Shown in pieces: positions 31,101-45,250 of a stretch of DNA of 64,000 nucleotides. The notes beneath the pieces are model-generated. The model did no database searches and had not been told where the DNA came from. It worked only from the letters and a program-made list of their open reading frames with translations. This stretch comes from Sepiola atlantica. Lineage: Eukaryota; Mollusca; Cephalopoda; Sepiida; Sepiolidae. The DNA is taken from NCBI GenBank assembly GCA_963556195.1, contig CAUVYP010001193.1, forward strand, positions 620,001 to 684,000, read 5' to 3'. Position 1 is the first letter of the stretch; each line of letters begins with the position of its first letter. The translations under genes were made by a program, and so were the position numbers.

Positions 31101-34100
31101 TTTTTCATTAGTTATTCACGAATATCGTTTACACAACCATCCACATTCGAAAGTCATAATTCCATCTTGTAAAGCGTAAACCTGATGAAATCTAGTGAAA
31201 ATTGACTCGCACAACGTGTTTTTCATTAGTTATTCACGAATATCGTTTACACAAACATCCACATTCGAAAGTCATAATTCCATGTTGTAAAGCGTAAACC
31301 TGATGAAATCAAGTGAACATCGTCTCGCACAACGTGTTTTTCATTAGTTATTCACGAATATCGATTAGACAAACATCCACATTCGAAAGTCATAATTCCA
31401 TGTTGTAAAGCGTAAACCTGATGAAATCTAGTGAAAATCGACTTGCACAACGTGTTTTTCATTAGTTATTAACGAATATCGTTTACACAAACATCCGCAT
31501 TCGAAAGTCATAATTCCATGTTGTAAACCGTAAGCCTGATGAAATCAAGTGAAATTCGTCTCGCACAACGTGTTTTTACTCAGTTAGTCACGAATATCGA
31601 TTAGACAAACATCTACAATCGAAATTCATAATTCCATGTTGTAAAGCGTAAACCTGATGAAATCTAGTGAAAATTGACTCGCACAACGTGTTTTTCATTT
31701 GTTATTCACGAATATCGTTTACACAAACATCCACATTCGAAAGTCATAATTCCATGTTGTAAAGCGTAAACCTGATGAAATCTAGTGAAAATCGTCTAGC
31801 ACAACGTGTTTTCATTAGTTATTCACGAATATCGTTTACACAAACATCCACATTCGAAAGTCACAATTCCATGTTGTAAAGCGTAAACCTGATGAAATCA
31901 AGTGAAAATCGTCTCGCACAACGTGTTTTTACTCAGTGATTCACGAATATCGATTAGACAAACATCTACAATCGAAAGTCATAATTTCGATGATGTAAAG
32001 CGTAAACCTGATGAAATCTAGTGAAAATTGACTCGCACAACGTGTTTTTCATTAGTTATTCACGAATATCGTTTACACAAACATCCACATTCGAAAGTCA
32101 TAATTCCATCTTGTAAAGCGTAAACCTGATGAAATCTAGTGAAAATTGACTCGCACAACGTGTTTTTCATTAGTTATTCACCAATATTGATTAAACAAAT
32201 ATCCACATTCTAAATTCGTAATTCCATGATGTAAAGCGTAAACCTGATGAAATCTAGTGAAAATCGTCTCGCACAACGTGTTTTTCATTAGTTATTCACG
32301 AATATTGATTACACAAACATCCACATTCGAAAGTCATAATTCCATGTGGTAAAGCGTAAACCTGATGAAATCAAGTGAAAATCGACTCGCACAACGTGTT
32401 TTTACTCAGTTTTTCACGAATATCGATTAGACAAACATCCACATTCTAAATTCATAATTCCATGTTGTAAAGCGTAAACCTGATGAAATCTACTGAAAAT
32501 CGTCTCGCACAACGTGTTTTTCATTAGTTTTTCACCCATATCGATTACACAAACATCCACATTAGAAAGTCATAATTCCATGTTGTAAAGCGTAAACCTG
32601 ATGAAATCTAGTGAAAATCGACTCGCACAACGTGTTTTTCATTAGTTATTCACGAATATCGTTTACACAAACATCCACATTCGAAAGTCATAATTCCATG
32701 TTGTAAAGCGTAAACCTGATGAAATCAAGTGAAAATCGTCTCGCACAACGTGTTTTTCATTAGTTATTCACGAATATCGATTAGACAAACATCCACATTC
32801 GAAAGTCATAATTCCATGTTGTAAAGCGTAAACCTGATTAAATCTAGTGAAAATTGACTCGCACAACGTGTTTTTCATTAGTTATTCACGAATATCGTTT
32901 ACACAAACATCCACATTCGAAATTCATAATTCCATGTTGTAAAGCGTAAACCTGATGAAATCTAGTGAAAATCGTCTCGCACAACGTGTTTTTCATTAGT
33001 TATTCACGAATATCGTTTACACAAACATCCACATTCGAAAGTCACAATTCCATGTTGTAAAGCGTAAACCTGATGAAATCAAGTGAAAATCGTCTCGCAC
33101 AACGTGTTTTTACTCAGTGATTCACGAATATCGATTAGACAAACATCTACAATCGAAAGTCATAATTTCGATGATGTACAGCGTAAACCTGATGAAATCT
33201 AGTGAAAATTGACTCGCACAACGTGTTTTTCATTAGTTATTCACGAATATCGTTTACACAAACATCCACATTCTAAATTCATAATTCCATGTTGTAAAGC
33301 GTAAACCTGATGAAATCTAGTGAAAATCGACTCGCACAACGTGTTTTTCATTAGTTATTCACGAATATCGTTTACACAACCATCCACATTCGAAAGTCAT
33401 AATTCCATCTTGTAAAGCGTAAACCTGATGAAATCTCGTGAAAATTGACTCGCACAACGTGTTTTTCATTAGTTATTCACGAATATCGTTTACACAAACA
33501 TCCACATTCGAAAGTCATAATTCCATCTTGTAAAGCGTAAACCTGATGAAATCAAGTGAAAATCGTCTCGCACAACGTGTTTTTCATTAGTTATTCACGA
33601 ATATCGATTAGACAAACATCCACATTCTAAAGTCATAATTCCATGATGTAAAGCGTAAACCTGATGAAATCTAGTGAAAATTGACTCGCACAACGTGTTT
33701 TTCATTAGTTATTCACGAATATCGTTTACACAAACATCCACATTCGAAATTCATAATTCCATGTTGTAAAGCGTAAACCTGATGAAATCTAGTGAAAATC
33801 GACTCGCACAACGTGTTTTTCATTAGTTATTCACGAATATTGATTCCACAAACATCCACATTCGAAAGTCACAATTCCATGTTGTAAAGCGTAAACCTGA
33901 TGAAATCAAGTGAAAATCGTCTCGCACAACGTGTTTTTACTCAGTGATTCACGAATATCGATTAGACAAACATCTACAATCGAAAGTCATAATTTCGATG
34001 ATGTAAAGCGTAAACCTGATGAAATCTAGTGAAAATTGACTCGCACAACGTGTTTTTCATTAGTTATTCACGAATATCGTTTACACAAACATCCACATTC

Positions 34101-37100
34101 TAAATTCATAATTCCATGTTGTAAAGCGTAAACCTGATGAAATCTAGTGAAAATCGACTCGCACAACGTGTTTTTACTCAGTTATTCACGAATATCGTTT
34201 ACACAACCATCCACATTCGAAAGTCATAATTTTATCTTGTAAAGCGTAAACCTGATGAAATCTAGTGAAAATTGACTCGCACAACGTGTTTTTCATTAGT
34301 TATTCACGAATATCGTTTACACAAACATCCACATGCGAAAGTCATAATTCCATGTTGTAAAGCGTAAACCTGATGAAATCTAGTGAAAATCGTCTCGCAC
34401 AACGTGTTTTTCATTAGTTATTCACGAATATCGTTTACACAAACATCCACATTCGAAAGTCACAATTCCATATTGTAAAGCGTAAACCTGATGAAATCAA
34501 GTGAAAATCGTCTCGCACAACGTGTTTTTACTCAGTGATTCACGAATATCGATTAGACAAACATCTACAATCGAAAGTCATAATTTCGATGATGTAAAGC
34601 GTAAACCTGATGAAATATAGTGAAAATTGACTCGCACAACGTGTTTTTCATTAGTTATTCACGAATATCGTTTACACAAACATCCACATTCTAAATTCAT
34701 AATTCCATGTTGTAAAGCGTAAACCTGATGAAATCTAGTGAAAATCGACTCGCACAACGTGTTTTTCATTAGTTATTCACGAATATCGTTTACACAACCA
34801 TCCACATTCGAAAGTCATAATTCCATCTTGTAAAGCGTAAACCTGATGAAATCTAGTGAAAATTGACTCGCACAACGTGTTTTTCATTAGTTATTCACGA
34901 ATATCGTTTACACAAACATCCACATTCGAAAGTCATAATTCCATGTTGTAAAGCGTAAACCTGATGAAATCAAGTGAACATCGTCTCGCACAACGTGTTT
35001 TTCATTAGTTATTCACGAATATCGATTAGACAAACATCCACATTCGAAAGTCATAATTCCATGTTGTAAAGCGTAAACCTGATGAAATCTAGTGAAAATC
35101 GACTTGCACAACGTGTTTTTCATTAGTTATTAACGAATATCGTTTACACAAACATCCGCATTCGAAAGTCATAATTCCATGTTGTAAACCGTAAGCCTGA
35201 TGAAATCAAGTGAAATTCGTCTCGCACAACGTGTTTTTACTCAGTTAGTCACGAATATCGATTAGACAAACATCTACAATCGAAATTCATAATTCCATGT
35301 TGTAAAGCGTAAACCTGATGAAATCTAGTGAAAATTGACTCGCACAACGTGTTTTTCATTTGTTATTCACGAATATCGTTTACACAAACATCCACATTCG
35401 AAATTCATAATTCCATGTTGTAAAGCGTAAACCTGATGAAATCTAGTGAAAATCGTCTAGCACAACGTGTTTTCATTAGTTATTCACGAATATCGTTTAC
35501 ACAAACATCCACATTCGAAAGTCACAATTCCATGTTGTAAAGCGTAAACCTGATGAAATCAAGTGAAAATCGTCTCGCACAACGTGTTTTTACTCAGTGA
35601 TTCACGAATATCGATTAGACAAACATCTACAATCGAAAGTCATAATTTCGATGATGTAAAGCGTAAACCTGATGAAATCTAGTGAAAATTGACTCGCACA
35701 ACGTGTTTTTCATTAGTTATTCACGAATATCGTTTACACAAACATCCACATTCGAAAGTCATAATTCCATCTTGTAAAGCGTAAACCTGATGAAATCTAG
35801 TGAAAATTGACTCGCACAACGTGTTTTTCATTAGTTATTCACCAATATTGATTAAACAAATATCCACATTCTAAATTCGTAATTCCATGATGTAAAGCGT
35901 AAACCTGATGAAATCTAGTGAAAATCGTCTCGCACAACGTGTTTTTCATTAGTTATTCACGAATATTGATTACACAAACATCCACATTCGAAAGTCATAA
36001 TTCCATGTGGTAAAGCGTAAACCTGATGAAATCAAGTGAAAATCGACTCGCACAACGTGTTTTTACTCAGTTTTTCACGAATATCGATTAGACAAACATC
36101 CACATTCTAAATTCATAATTCCATGTTGTAAAGCGTAAACCTGATGAAATCTACTGAAAATCGTCTCGCACAACGTGTTTTTCATTAGTTTTTCACCCAT
36201 ATCGATTACACAAACATCCACATTCGAAAGTCATAATTCCATGTTGTAAAGCGTAAACCTGATGAAATCTAGTGAAAATCGACTCGCACAACGTGTTTTT
36301 CATTAGTTATTCACGAATATCGTTTACACAAACATCAACATTCTAAATTCATAATTCCATGTTGTAAAGCGTAAACCTGATGAAATCTAGTTAAAATCGA
36401 CTCGCACAACGTGTTTTTCATTAGTTATTCACGAATATCGATTAGACAAACATCCACATTCGAATGTCATAATTCCATGTTGTAAAGCGTAAACCTGATG
36501 AAATCTAGTGAAAATCGACTCGCACAACGTGTTTTTCATTAGTTATTCACGAATATCGTTTACACAAACATCCACATTCGAAAGTCATAATTCCATGTTG
36601 TAAAGCGTAAACCTGATGAAATCAAGTGAAAATCGTCTCGCACAACGTGTTTTTCATTAGTTATTCACGAATATCGATTAGACAAACATCCACATTCGAA
36701 AGTCATAATTCCATGTTGTAAAGCGTAAACCTGATTAAATCTAGTGAAAATTGACTCGCACAACGTGTTTTTCATTAGTTATTCACGAATATCGTTTACA
36801 CAAACATCCACATTCGAAATTCATAATTCCATGTTGTAAAGCGTAAACCTGATGAAATCTAGTGAAAATCGACTCGCACAACGTGTTTTTCATTAGTTAT
36901 TCACGAATATCGTTTACACAAACATCCACATTCGAAAGTCACAATTCCATGTTGTAAAGCGTAAACCTGATGAAATCAAGTGAAAATCGTCTCGCACAAC
37001 GTGTTTTTACTCAGTGATTCACGAATATCGATTAGACAAACATCTACAATCGAAAGTCATAATTTCGATGATGTAAAGCGTAAACCTGATGAAATCTAGT

Positions 37101-38150
37101 GAAAATCGTCTCGCACAACGTGTTTTTCATTAGTTATTCACGAATATCGTTTACACAAACATCCACATTCTAAATTCATAATTCCATGTTGTAAAGCGTA
37201 AACCTGATGAAATCTAGTGAAAATCGACTCGCACAACGTGTTTTTCATTAGTTATTCACGAATATCGTTTACACAAACATCCACATTCTAAAGTAATAAT
37301 TCCATGATGTAAAGCGTAAACCTGATGAAATCTAGTGAAAATTGACTCGCACAACGTGTTTTTCATTAGTTATTCACGAATATCGTTTACACAAACATCC
37401 ACATTCGAAATTCATAATTCCATGTGGTAAAGCGTAAACCTGATGAAATCTAGTGAAAATCGACTCGCACAACGTGTTTTTCATTAGTTATTCACGAATA
37501 TTGATTCCACAAACATCCACATTCGAAAGTCACAATTCCATGTTGTAAAGCGTAAACCTGATGAAATCAAGTGAAAATCGTCTCGCACAACGTGTTTTTA
37601 CTCAGTGATTCACGAATATCGATTAGACAAACATCTACATTCTAAATTCATAATTCCATGTTGTAAAGCGTAAACCTGATGAAATCTAGTGAAAATCGAC
37701 TCGCACAACGTGTTTTTACTCAGTTATTCACGAATATCGTTTACACAAACATCCACATTCGAAAGTCATAATTCCATCTTGTAAAGCGTAAACCTGATGA
37801 AATCTAGTGAAAATTGACTCGCACAACGTGTTTTTCATTAGTTATTCACGAATATCGTTTACACAAACATCCACATGCGAAAGTCATAATTCCATGTTGT
37901 AAAGCGTAAACCTGATGAAATCTAGTGAAAATCGTCTCGCACAACGTGTTTTTCATTAGTTATTCACGAATATCGTTTACACAAACATCCACATTCGAAA
38001 GTCACAATTCCATATTGTAAAGCGTAAACCTGATGAAATCAAGTGAAAATCGTCTCGCACAACGTGTTTTTACTCAGTGATTCACGAATATCGATTAGAC
38101 AAACATCTACAATCGAAAGTCATAATTTCGATGATGTAAAGCGTAAACCT
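28163..38150 (+). repeat. Higher-order repeat, 3,661-bp unit (31 monomers), about 2.7 copies
   Basis: Independent markers repeat at exactly 3,661 bp. GATTCCAC occurs at 30,181, 33,842 and 37,503. TCACCCATATCG occurs at 28,871, 32,532 and 36,193. TGTGGTAAAG occurs at 28,684, 32,345 and 36,006. CAATATTGATTAAAC occurs at 28,521, 32,182 and 35,843. 3,661 is 31 monomers plus 3 bp, so indels within monomers are inherited with the unit. Copies differ by few substitutions, which points to recent amplification. Unit boundaries are arbitrary. Confidence 0.88.
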
Positions 38151-40328
38151 GATGAAATATAGTGAAAATTGACTCGCACAACGTGTTTTTCATTAGTTAT
38201 TCACGAATATCGTTTACACAAACATCCACATTCTAAATTCATAATTCCATGTTGTAAAGCGTAAACCTGATGAAATCTAGTGAAAATCGACTCGCACAAC
38301 GTGTTTTTCATTAGTTATTCACGAATATCGTTTACACAACCATCCACATTCGAAAGTCATAATTCCATCTTGTAAAGCGTAAACCTGATGAAATCTAGTG
38401 AAAATTGACTCGCACAACGTGTTTTTCATTAGTTATTCACGAATATCGTTTACACAAACATCCACATTCGAAAGTCATAATTCCATGTTGTAAAGCGTAA
38501 ACCTGATGAAATCAAGTGAACATCGTCTCGCACAACGTGTTTTTCATTAGTTATTCACGAATATCGGTTAGACAAACATCCACATTCGAAAGTCATAATT
38601 CCATGTTGTAAAGCGTAAACCTGATGAAATCTAGTGAAAATCGACTTGCACAACGTGTTTTTCATTAGTTATTAACGAATATCGTTTACACAAACATCCG
38701 CATTCGAAAGTCATAATTCCATGTTGTAAACCGTAAACCTGATGAAATCAAGTGAAATTCGTCTCGCACAACGTGTTTTTACTCAGTTAGTCACGAATAT
38801 CGATTAGACAAACATCTACAATCGAAATTCATAATTCCATGTTGTAAAGCGTAAACCTGATGAAATCTAGTGAAAATTGACTCGCACAACGTGTTTTTCA
38901 TTTGTTATTCACGAATATCGTTTACACAAACATCCACATTCGAAATTCATAATTCCATGTTGTAAAGCGTAAACCTGATGAAATCTAGTGAAAATCGTCT
39001 CGCACAACGTGTTTTCATTAGTTATTCACGAATATCGTTTACACAAACATCCACATTCGAAAGTCACAATTCCATGTTGTAAAGCGTAAACCTGATGAAA
39101 TCAAGTGAAAATCGTCTCGCACAACGTGTTTTTACTCAGTGATTCACGAATATCGATTAGACAAACATCTACAATCGAAAGTCATAATTTCGATGATGTA
39201 AAGCGTAAACCTGATGAAATCTAGTGAAAATTGACTCGCACAACGTGTTTTTCATTAGTTATTCACGAATATCGTTTACACAAACATCCACATTCGAAAG
39301 TCATAATTCCATCTTGTAAAGCGTAAACCTGATGAAATCTAGTGAAAATTGACTCGCACAACGTGTTTTTCATTAGTTATTCACCAATATTGATTAAACA
39401 AATATCCACATTCTAAATTCGTAATTCCATGATGTAAAGCGTAAACCTGATGAAATCTAGTGAAAATCGTCTCGCACAACGTGTTTTTCATTTGTTTTTC
39501 ACGAATATTGATTACACAAACATCCACATTCGAAAGTCATAATTCCATGTGGTAAAGCGTAAACCTGATGAAATCAAGTGAAAATCGACTTGCACAACGT
39601 GTTTTTCATTAGTTATTAACGAATATCGTTTACACAAACATCCGCATTCGAAAGTCATAATTCCATGTTGTAAACCGTAAACCTGATGAAATCAAGTGAA
39701 ATTCGTCTCGCACAACGTGTTTTTACTCAGTTAGTCACGAATATCGATTAGACAAACATCTACAATCGAAATTCATAATTCCATGTTGTAAAGCGTAAAC
39801 CTGATGAAATCTAGTGAAAATTGACTCGCACAACGTGTTTTTCATTTGTTATTCACGAATATCGTTTACACAAACATCCACATTCGAAATTCATAATTCC
39901 ATGTTGTAAAGCGTAAACCTGATGAAATCTAGTGAAAATCGTCTCGCACAACGTGTTTTCATTAGTTATTCACGAATATCGTTTACACAAACATCCACAT
40001 TCGAAAGTCACAATTCCATGTTGTAAAGCGTAAACCTGATGAAATCAAGTGAAAATCGTCTCGCACAACGTGTTTTTACTCAGTGATTCACGAATATCGA
40101 TTAGACAAACATCTACAATCGAAAGTCATAATTTCGATGATGTAAAGCGTAAACCTGATGAAATCTAGTGAAAATTGACTCGCACAACGTGTTTTTCATT
40201 AGTTATTCACGAATATCGTTTACACAAACATCCACATTCGAAAGTCATAATTCCATCTTGTAAAGCGTAAACCTGATGAAATCTAGTGAAAATTGACTCG
40301 CACAACGTGTTTTTCATTAGTTATTCAC

Positions 40329-43300
40329 CAATATTGATTAAACAAATATCCACATTCTAAATTCGTAATTCCATGATGTAAAGCGTAAACCTGATGAAAT
40401 CTAGTGAAAATCGTCTCGCACAACGTGTTTTTCATTTGTTTTTCACGAATATTGATTACACAAACATCCACATTCGAAAGTCATAATTCCATGTGGTAAA
40501 GCGTAAACCTGATGAAATCAAGTGAAAATCGACTCGCACAACGTGTTTTTACTCAGTTTTTCACGAATATCGATTAGACAAACATCCACATTCTAAATTC
40601 ATAATTCCATGTTGTAAAGCGTAAACCTGATGAAATCTACTGAAAATCGTCTCGCACAACGTGTTTTTCATTAGTTTTTCACCCATATCGATTACACAAA
40701 CATCCACATTAGAAAGTCATAATTCCATGTTGTAAAGCGTAAACCTGATGAAATCTAGTGAAAATCGACTCGCACAACGTGTTTTTCATTAGTTATTCAC
40801 GAATATCGTTTACACAAACATCCACATTCTAAATTCATAATTCCATGTTGTAAAGCGTAAACCTGATGAAATCTAGTTAAAATCGACTCGCACAACGTGT
40901 TTTTCATTAGTTATTCACGAATATCGATTAGACAAACATCCACATTCGAAAGTCATAATTCCATGTTGTAAAGCGTAAACCTGATGAAATCTAGTGAAAA
41001 TCGACTCGCACAACGTGTTTTTCATTAGTTATTCACGAATATCGTTTACACAAACATCCACATTCGAAAGTCATAATTCCATGTTGTAAAGCGTAAACCT
41101 GATGAAATCAAGTGAAAATCGTCTCGCACAACGTGTTTTTCATTAGTTATTCACGAATATCGATTAGACAAACATCCACATTCGAAAGTCATAATTCCAT
41201 GTTGTAAAGCGTAAACCTGATTAAATCTAGTGAAAATTGACTCGCACAACGTGTTTTTCATTAGTTATTCACGAATATCGTTTACACAAACATCCACATT
41301 CGAAATTCATAATTCCATGTTGTAAAGCGTAAACCTGATGAAATCTAGTGAAAATCGTCTCGCACAACGTGTTTTTCATTAGTTATTCACGAATATCGTT
41401 TACACAAACATCCACATTCGAAAGTCACAATTCCATGTTGTAAAGCGTAAACCTGATGAAATCAAGTGAAAATCGTCTCGCACAACGTGTTTTTACTCAG
41501 TGATTCACGAATATCGATTAGACAAACATCTACAATCGAAAGTCATAATTTCGATGATGTAAAGCGTAAACCTGATGAAATCTAGTGAAAATCGTCTCGC
41601 ACAACGTGTTTTTCATTAGTTATTCACGAATATCGTTTACACAAACATCCACATTCTAAATTCATAATTCCATGTTGTAAAGCGTAAACCTGATGAAATC
41701 TAGTTAAAATCGACTCGCACAACGTGTTTTTCATTAGTTATTCACGAATATCGATTAGACAAACATCCACATTCGAAAGTCATAATTCCATCTTGTAAAG
41801 CGTAAACCTGATGAAATCTAGTGAAAATTGACTCGCACAACGTGTTTTTCATTAGTTATTCACGAATATCGTTTACACAAACATCCACATTCGAAAGTCA
41901 TAATTCCATGTTGTAAAGCGTAAACCTGATGAAATCAAGTGAAAATCGTCTCGCACAACGTGTTTTTCATTAGTTATTCACGAATATCGATTAGACAAAC
42001 ATCCACATTCGAAAGTCATAATTCCATGTTGTAAAGCGTAAACCTGATGAAATCTAGTGAAAATCGACTTGCACAACGTGTTTTTCATTAGTTATTAACG
42101 AATATCGTTTACACAAACATCCGCATTCGAAAGTCATAATTCCATGTTGTAAACCGTAAACCTGATGAAATCAAGTGAAATTCGTCTCGCACAACGTGTT
42201 TTTACTCAGTTAGTCACGAATATCGATTAGACAAACATCTACAATCGAAATTCATAATTCCATGTTGTAAAGCGTAAACCTGATGAAATCTAGTGAAAAT
42301 TGACTCGCACAACGTGTTTTTCATTTGTTATTCACGAATATCGTTTACACGAACATCCACATTCGAAATTCATAATTCCATGTTGTAAAGCGTAAACCTG
42401 ATGAAATCTAGTGAAAATCGTCTCGCACAACGTGTTTTTCATTAGTTATTCACGAATATTGATTCCACAAACATCCACATTCGAAAGTCACAATTCCATG
42501 TTGTAAAGCGTAAACCTGATGAAATCAAGTGAAAATCGTCTCGCACAACGTGTTTTTACTCAGTGATTCACAAATATCGATTAGACAAACATCTACAATC
42601 GAAAGTCATAATTTCGATGATGTAAAGCGTAAACCTGATGAAATCTAGTGAAAATTGACTCGCACAACGTGTTTTTCATTAGTTATTCACGAATATCGTT
42701 TACACAAACATCCACATTCTAAATTCATAATTCCATGTTGTAAAGCGTAAACCTGATGAAATCTAGTGAAAATCGACTCGCACAACGTGTTTTTACTCAG
42801 TTATTCACGAATATCGATTACACAACCATCCACATTCGAAAGTCATAATTCCATCTTGTAAAGCGTAAACCTGATGAAATCTAGTGAAAATTGACTCGCA
42901 CAACGTGTTTTTCATTAGTTATTCACGAATATCGTTTACACAAACATCCACATGCGAAAGTCATAATTCCATGTTGTAAAGCGTAAACCTGATGAAATCA
43001 AGTGAAAATCGTCTCGCACAACGTGTTTTTCATTAGTTATTCACGAATATCGATTAGACAAACATCCACATTCGAAAGTCATAATTCCATGTTGTAAAGC
43101 GTAAACCTGATGAAATCTAGTGAAAATCGTCTCGCACAACGTGTTTTTCATTAGTTATTCACGAATATCGTTTACACAAACATCCACATTCGAAAGTCAC
43201 AATTCCATATTGTAAAGCGTAAACCTGATGAAATCAAGTGAAAATCGTCTCGCACAACGTGTTTTTACTCAGTGATTCACGAATATCGATTAGACAAACA

Positions 43301-45250
43301 TCTACAATCGAAAGTCATAATTTCGATGATGTAAAGCGTAAACCTGATGAAATCTAGTGAAAATTGACTCGCACAACGTGTTTTTCATTAGTTATTCACG
43401 AATATCGTTTACACAAACATCCACATTCTAAATTCATAATTCCATGTTGTAAAGCGTAAACCTGATGAAATCTAGTGAAAATCGACTCGCACAACGTGTT
43501 TTTCATTAGTTATTCACGAATATCGTTTACACAACCATCCACATTCGAAAGTCATAATTCCATCTTGTAAAGCGTAAACCTGATGAAATCTAGTGAAAAT
43601 TGACTCGCACAACGTGTTTTTCATTAGTTATTCACGAATATCGTTTACACAAACATCCACATTCGAAAGTCATAATTCCATGTTGTAAAGCGTAAACCTG
43701 ATGAAATAAAGTGAACATCGTCTCGCACAACGTGTTTTTCATTAGTTATTCACGAATATCGATTAGACAAACATCCACATTCGAAAGTCATAATTCCATG
43801 TTGTAAAGCGTAAACCTGATGAAATCTAGTGAAAATCGACTTGCACAACGTGTTTTTCATTAGTTATTAACGAATATCGTTTACACAAACATCCGCATTC
43901 GAAAGTCATAATTCCATGTTGTAAACCGTAAACCTGATGAAATCAAGTGAAATTCGTCTCGCACAACGTGTTTTTACTCAGTTAGTCACGAATATCGATT
44001 AGACAAACATCTACAATCGAAATTCATAATTCCATGTTGTAAAGCGTAAACCTGATGAAATCTAGTGAAAATTGACTCGCACAACGTGTTTTTTATTTGT
44101 TATTCACGAATATCGTTTACACAAACATCCACATTCGAAATTCATAATTCCATGTTGTAAAGCGTAAACCTGATGAAATCTAGTGAAAATCGTCTCGCAC
44201 AACGTGTTTTTCATTAGTTATTCACGAATATCGATTAGACAAACATCCACATTCTAAAGTCATAATTCCATGATGTAAAGCGTAAACCTGATGAAATCTA
44301 GTGAAAATTGACTCGCACAACGTGTTTTTCATTAGTTATTCACGAATATCGTTTACACAAACATCCACATTCGAAATTCATAATTCCATGTTGTAAAGCG
44401 TAAACCTGATGAAATCTAGTGAAAATCGTCTCGCACAACGTGTTTTTCATTAGTTATTCACGAATATCGTTTACACAAACATCCACATTCGAAAGTCACA
44501 ATTCCATGTTGTAAAGCGTAAACCTGATGAAATCAAGTGAAAATCGTCTCGCACAACGGGTTTTTACTCAGTGATTCACGAATATCGATTAGACAAACAT
44601 CTACAATCGAAAGTCATAATTTCGATGATGTAAAGCGTAAACCTGATGAAATCTAGTGAAAATTGACTCGCACAACGTGTTTTTCATTAGTTATTCACGA
44701 ATATCGTTTACACAAACATCCACATTCGAAAGTCATAATTCTATCTTGTAAAGCGTAAACCTGATGAAATCTAGTGAAAATTGACTCGCACAACGTGTTT
44801 TTCATTAGTTATTCACCAATATTGATTAAACAAACATCCACATTCTAAATTCGTAATTCCATGATGTAAAGCGTAAACCTGATGAAATCTAGTGAAAATC
44901 GTCTCGCACAACGTGTTTTTCATTAGTTTTTCACGAATATTGATTACACAAACATCCACATTCGAAAGTCATAATTCCATGTTGTAAAGCGTAAACCTGA
45001 TGAAATCAAGTGAAAATCGTCTCTCACAACGTGTTTTTACTCAGTTTTTCACGAATATCGATTAGACAAACATCCACATTCTAAATTCATAATTCCATGT
45101 TGTAAAGCGTAAACCTGATGAAATCTACTGAAAATCGTCTCGCACAACGTGTTTTTCATTAGTTTTTCACCCATATCGATTACACAAACATCCACATTAG
45201 AAAGTCATAATTCCATGTTGTAAAGCGTAAACCTGATGAAATCTAGTGAA
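40329..45250 (+). repeat. Satellite segment repeating at about 4,488 bp (38 monomers)
   Basis: TCACCCATATCG occurs at 36,193, 40,679 and 45,167, intervals of 4,486 and 4,488 bp. CAATATTGATTAAAC occurs at 40,329 and 44,817, also 4,488 bp apart. This is a longer version of the 31-monomer unit, consistent with extra monomers gained by unequal exchange. Confidence 0.75.
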
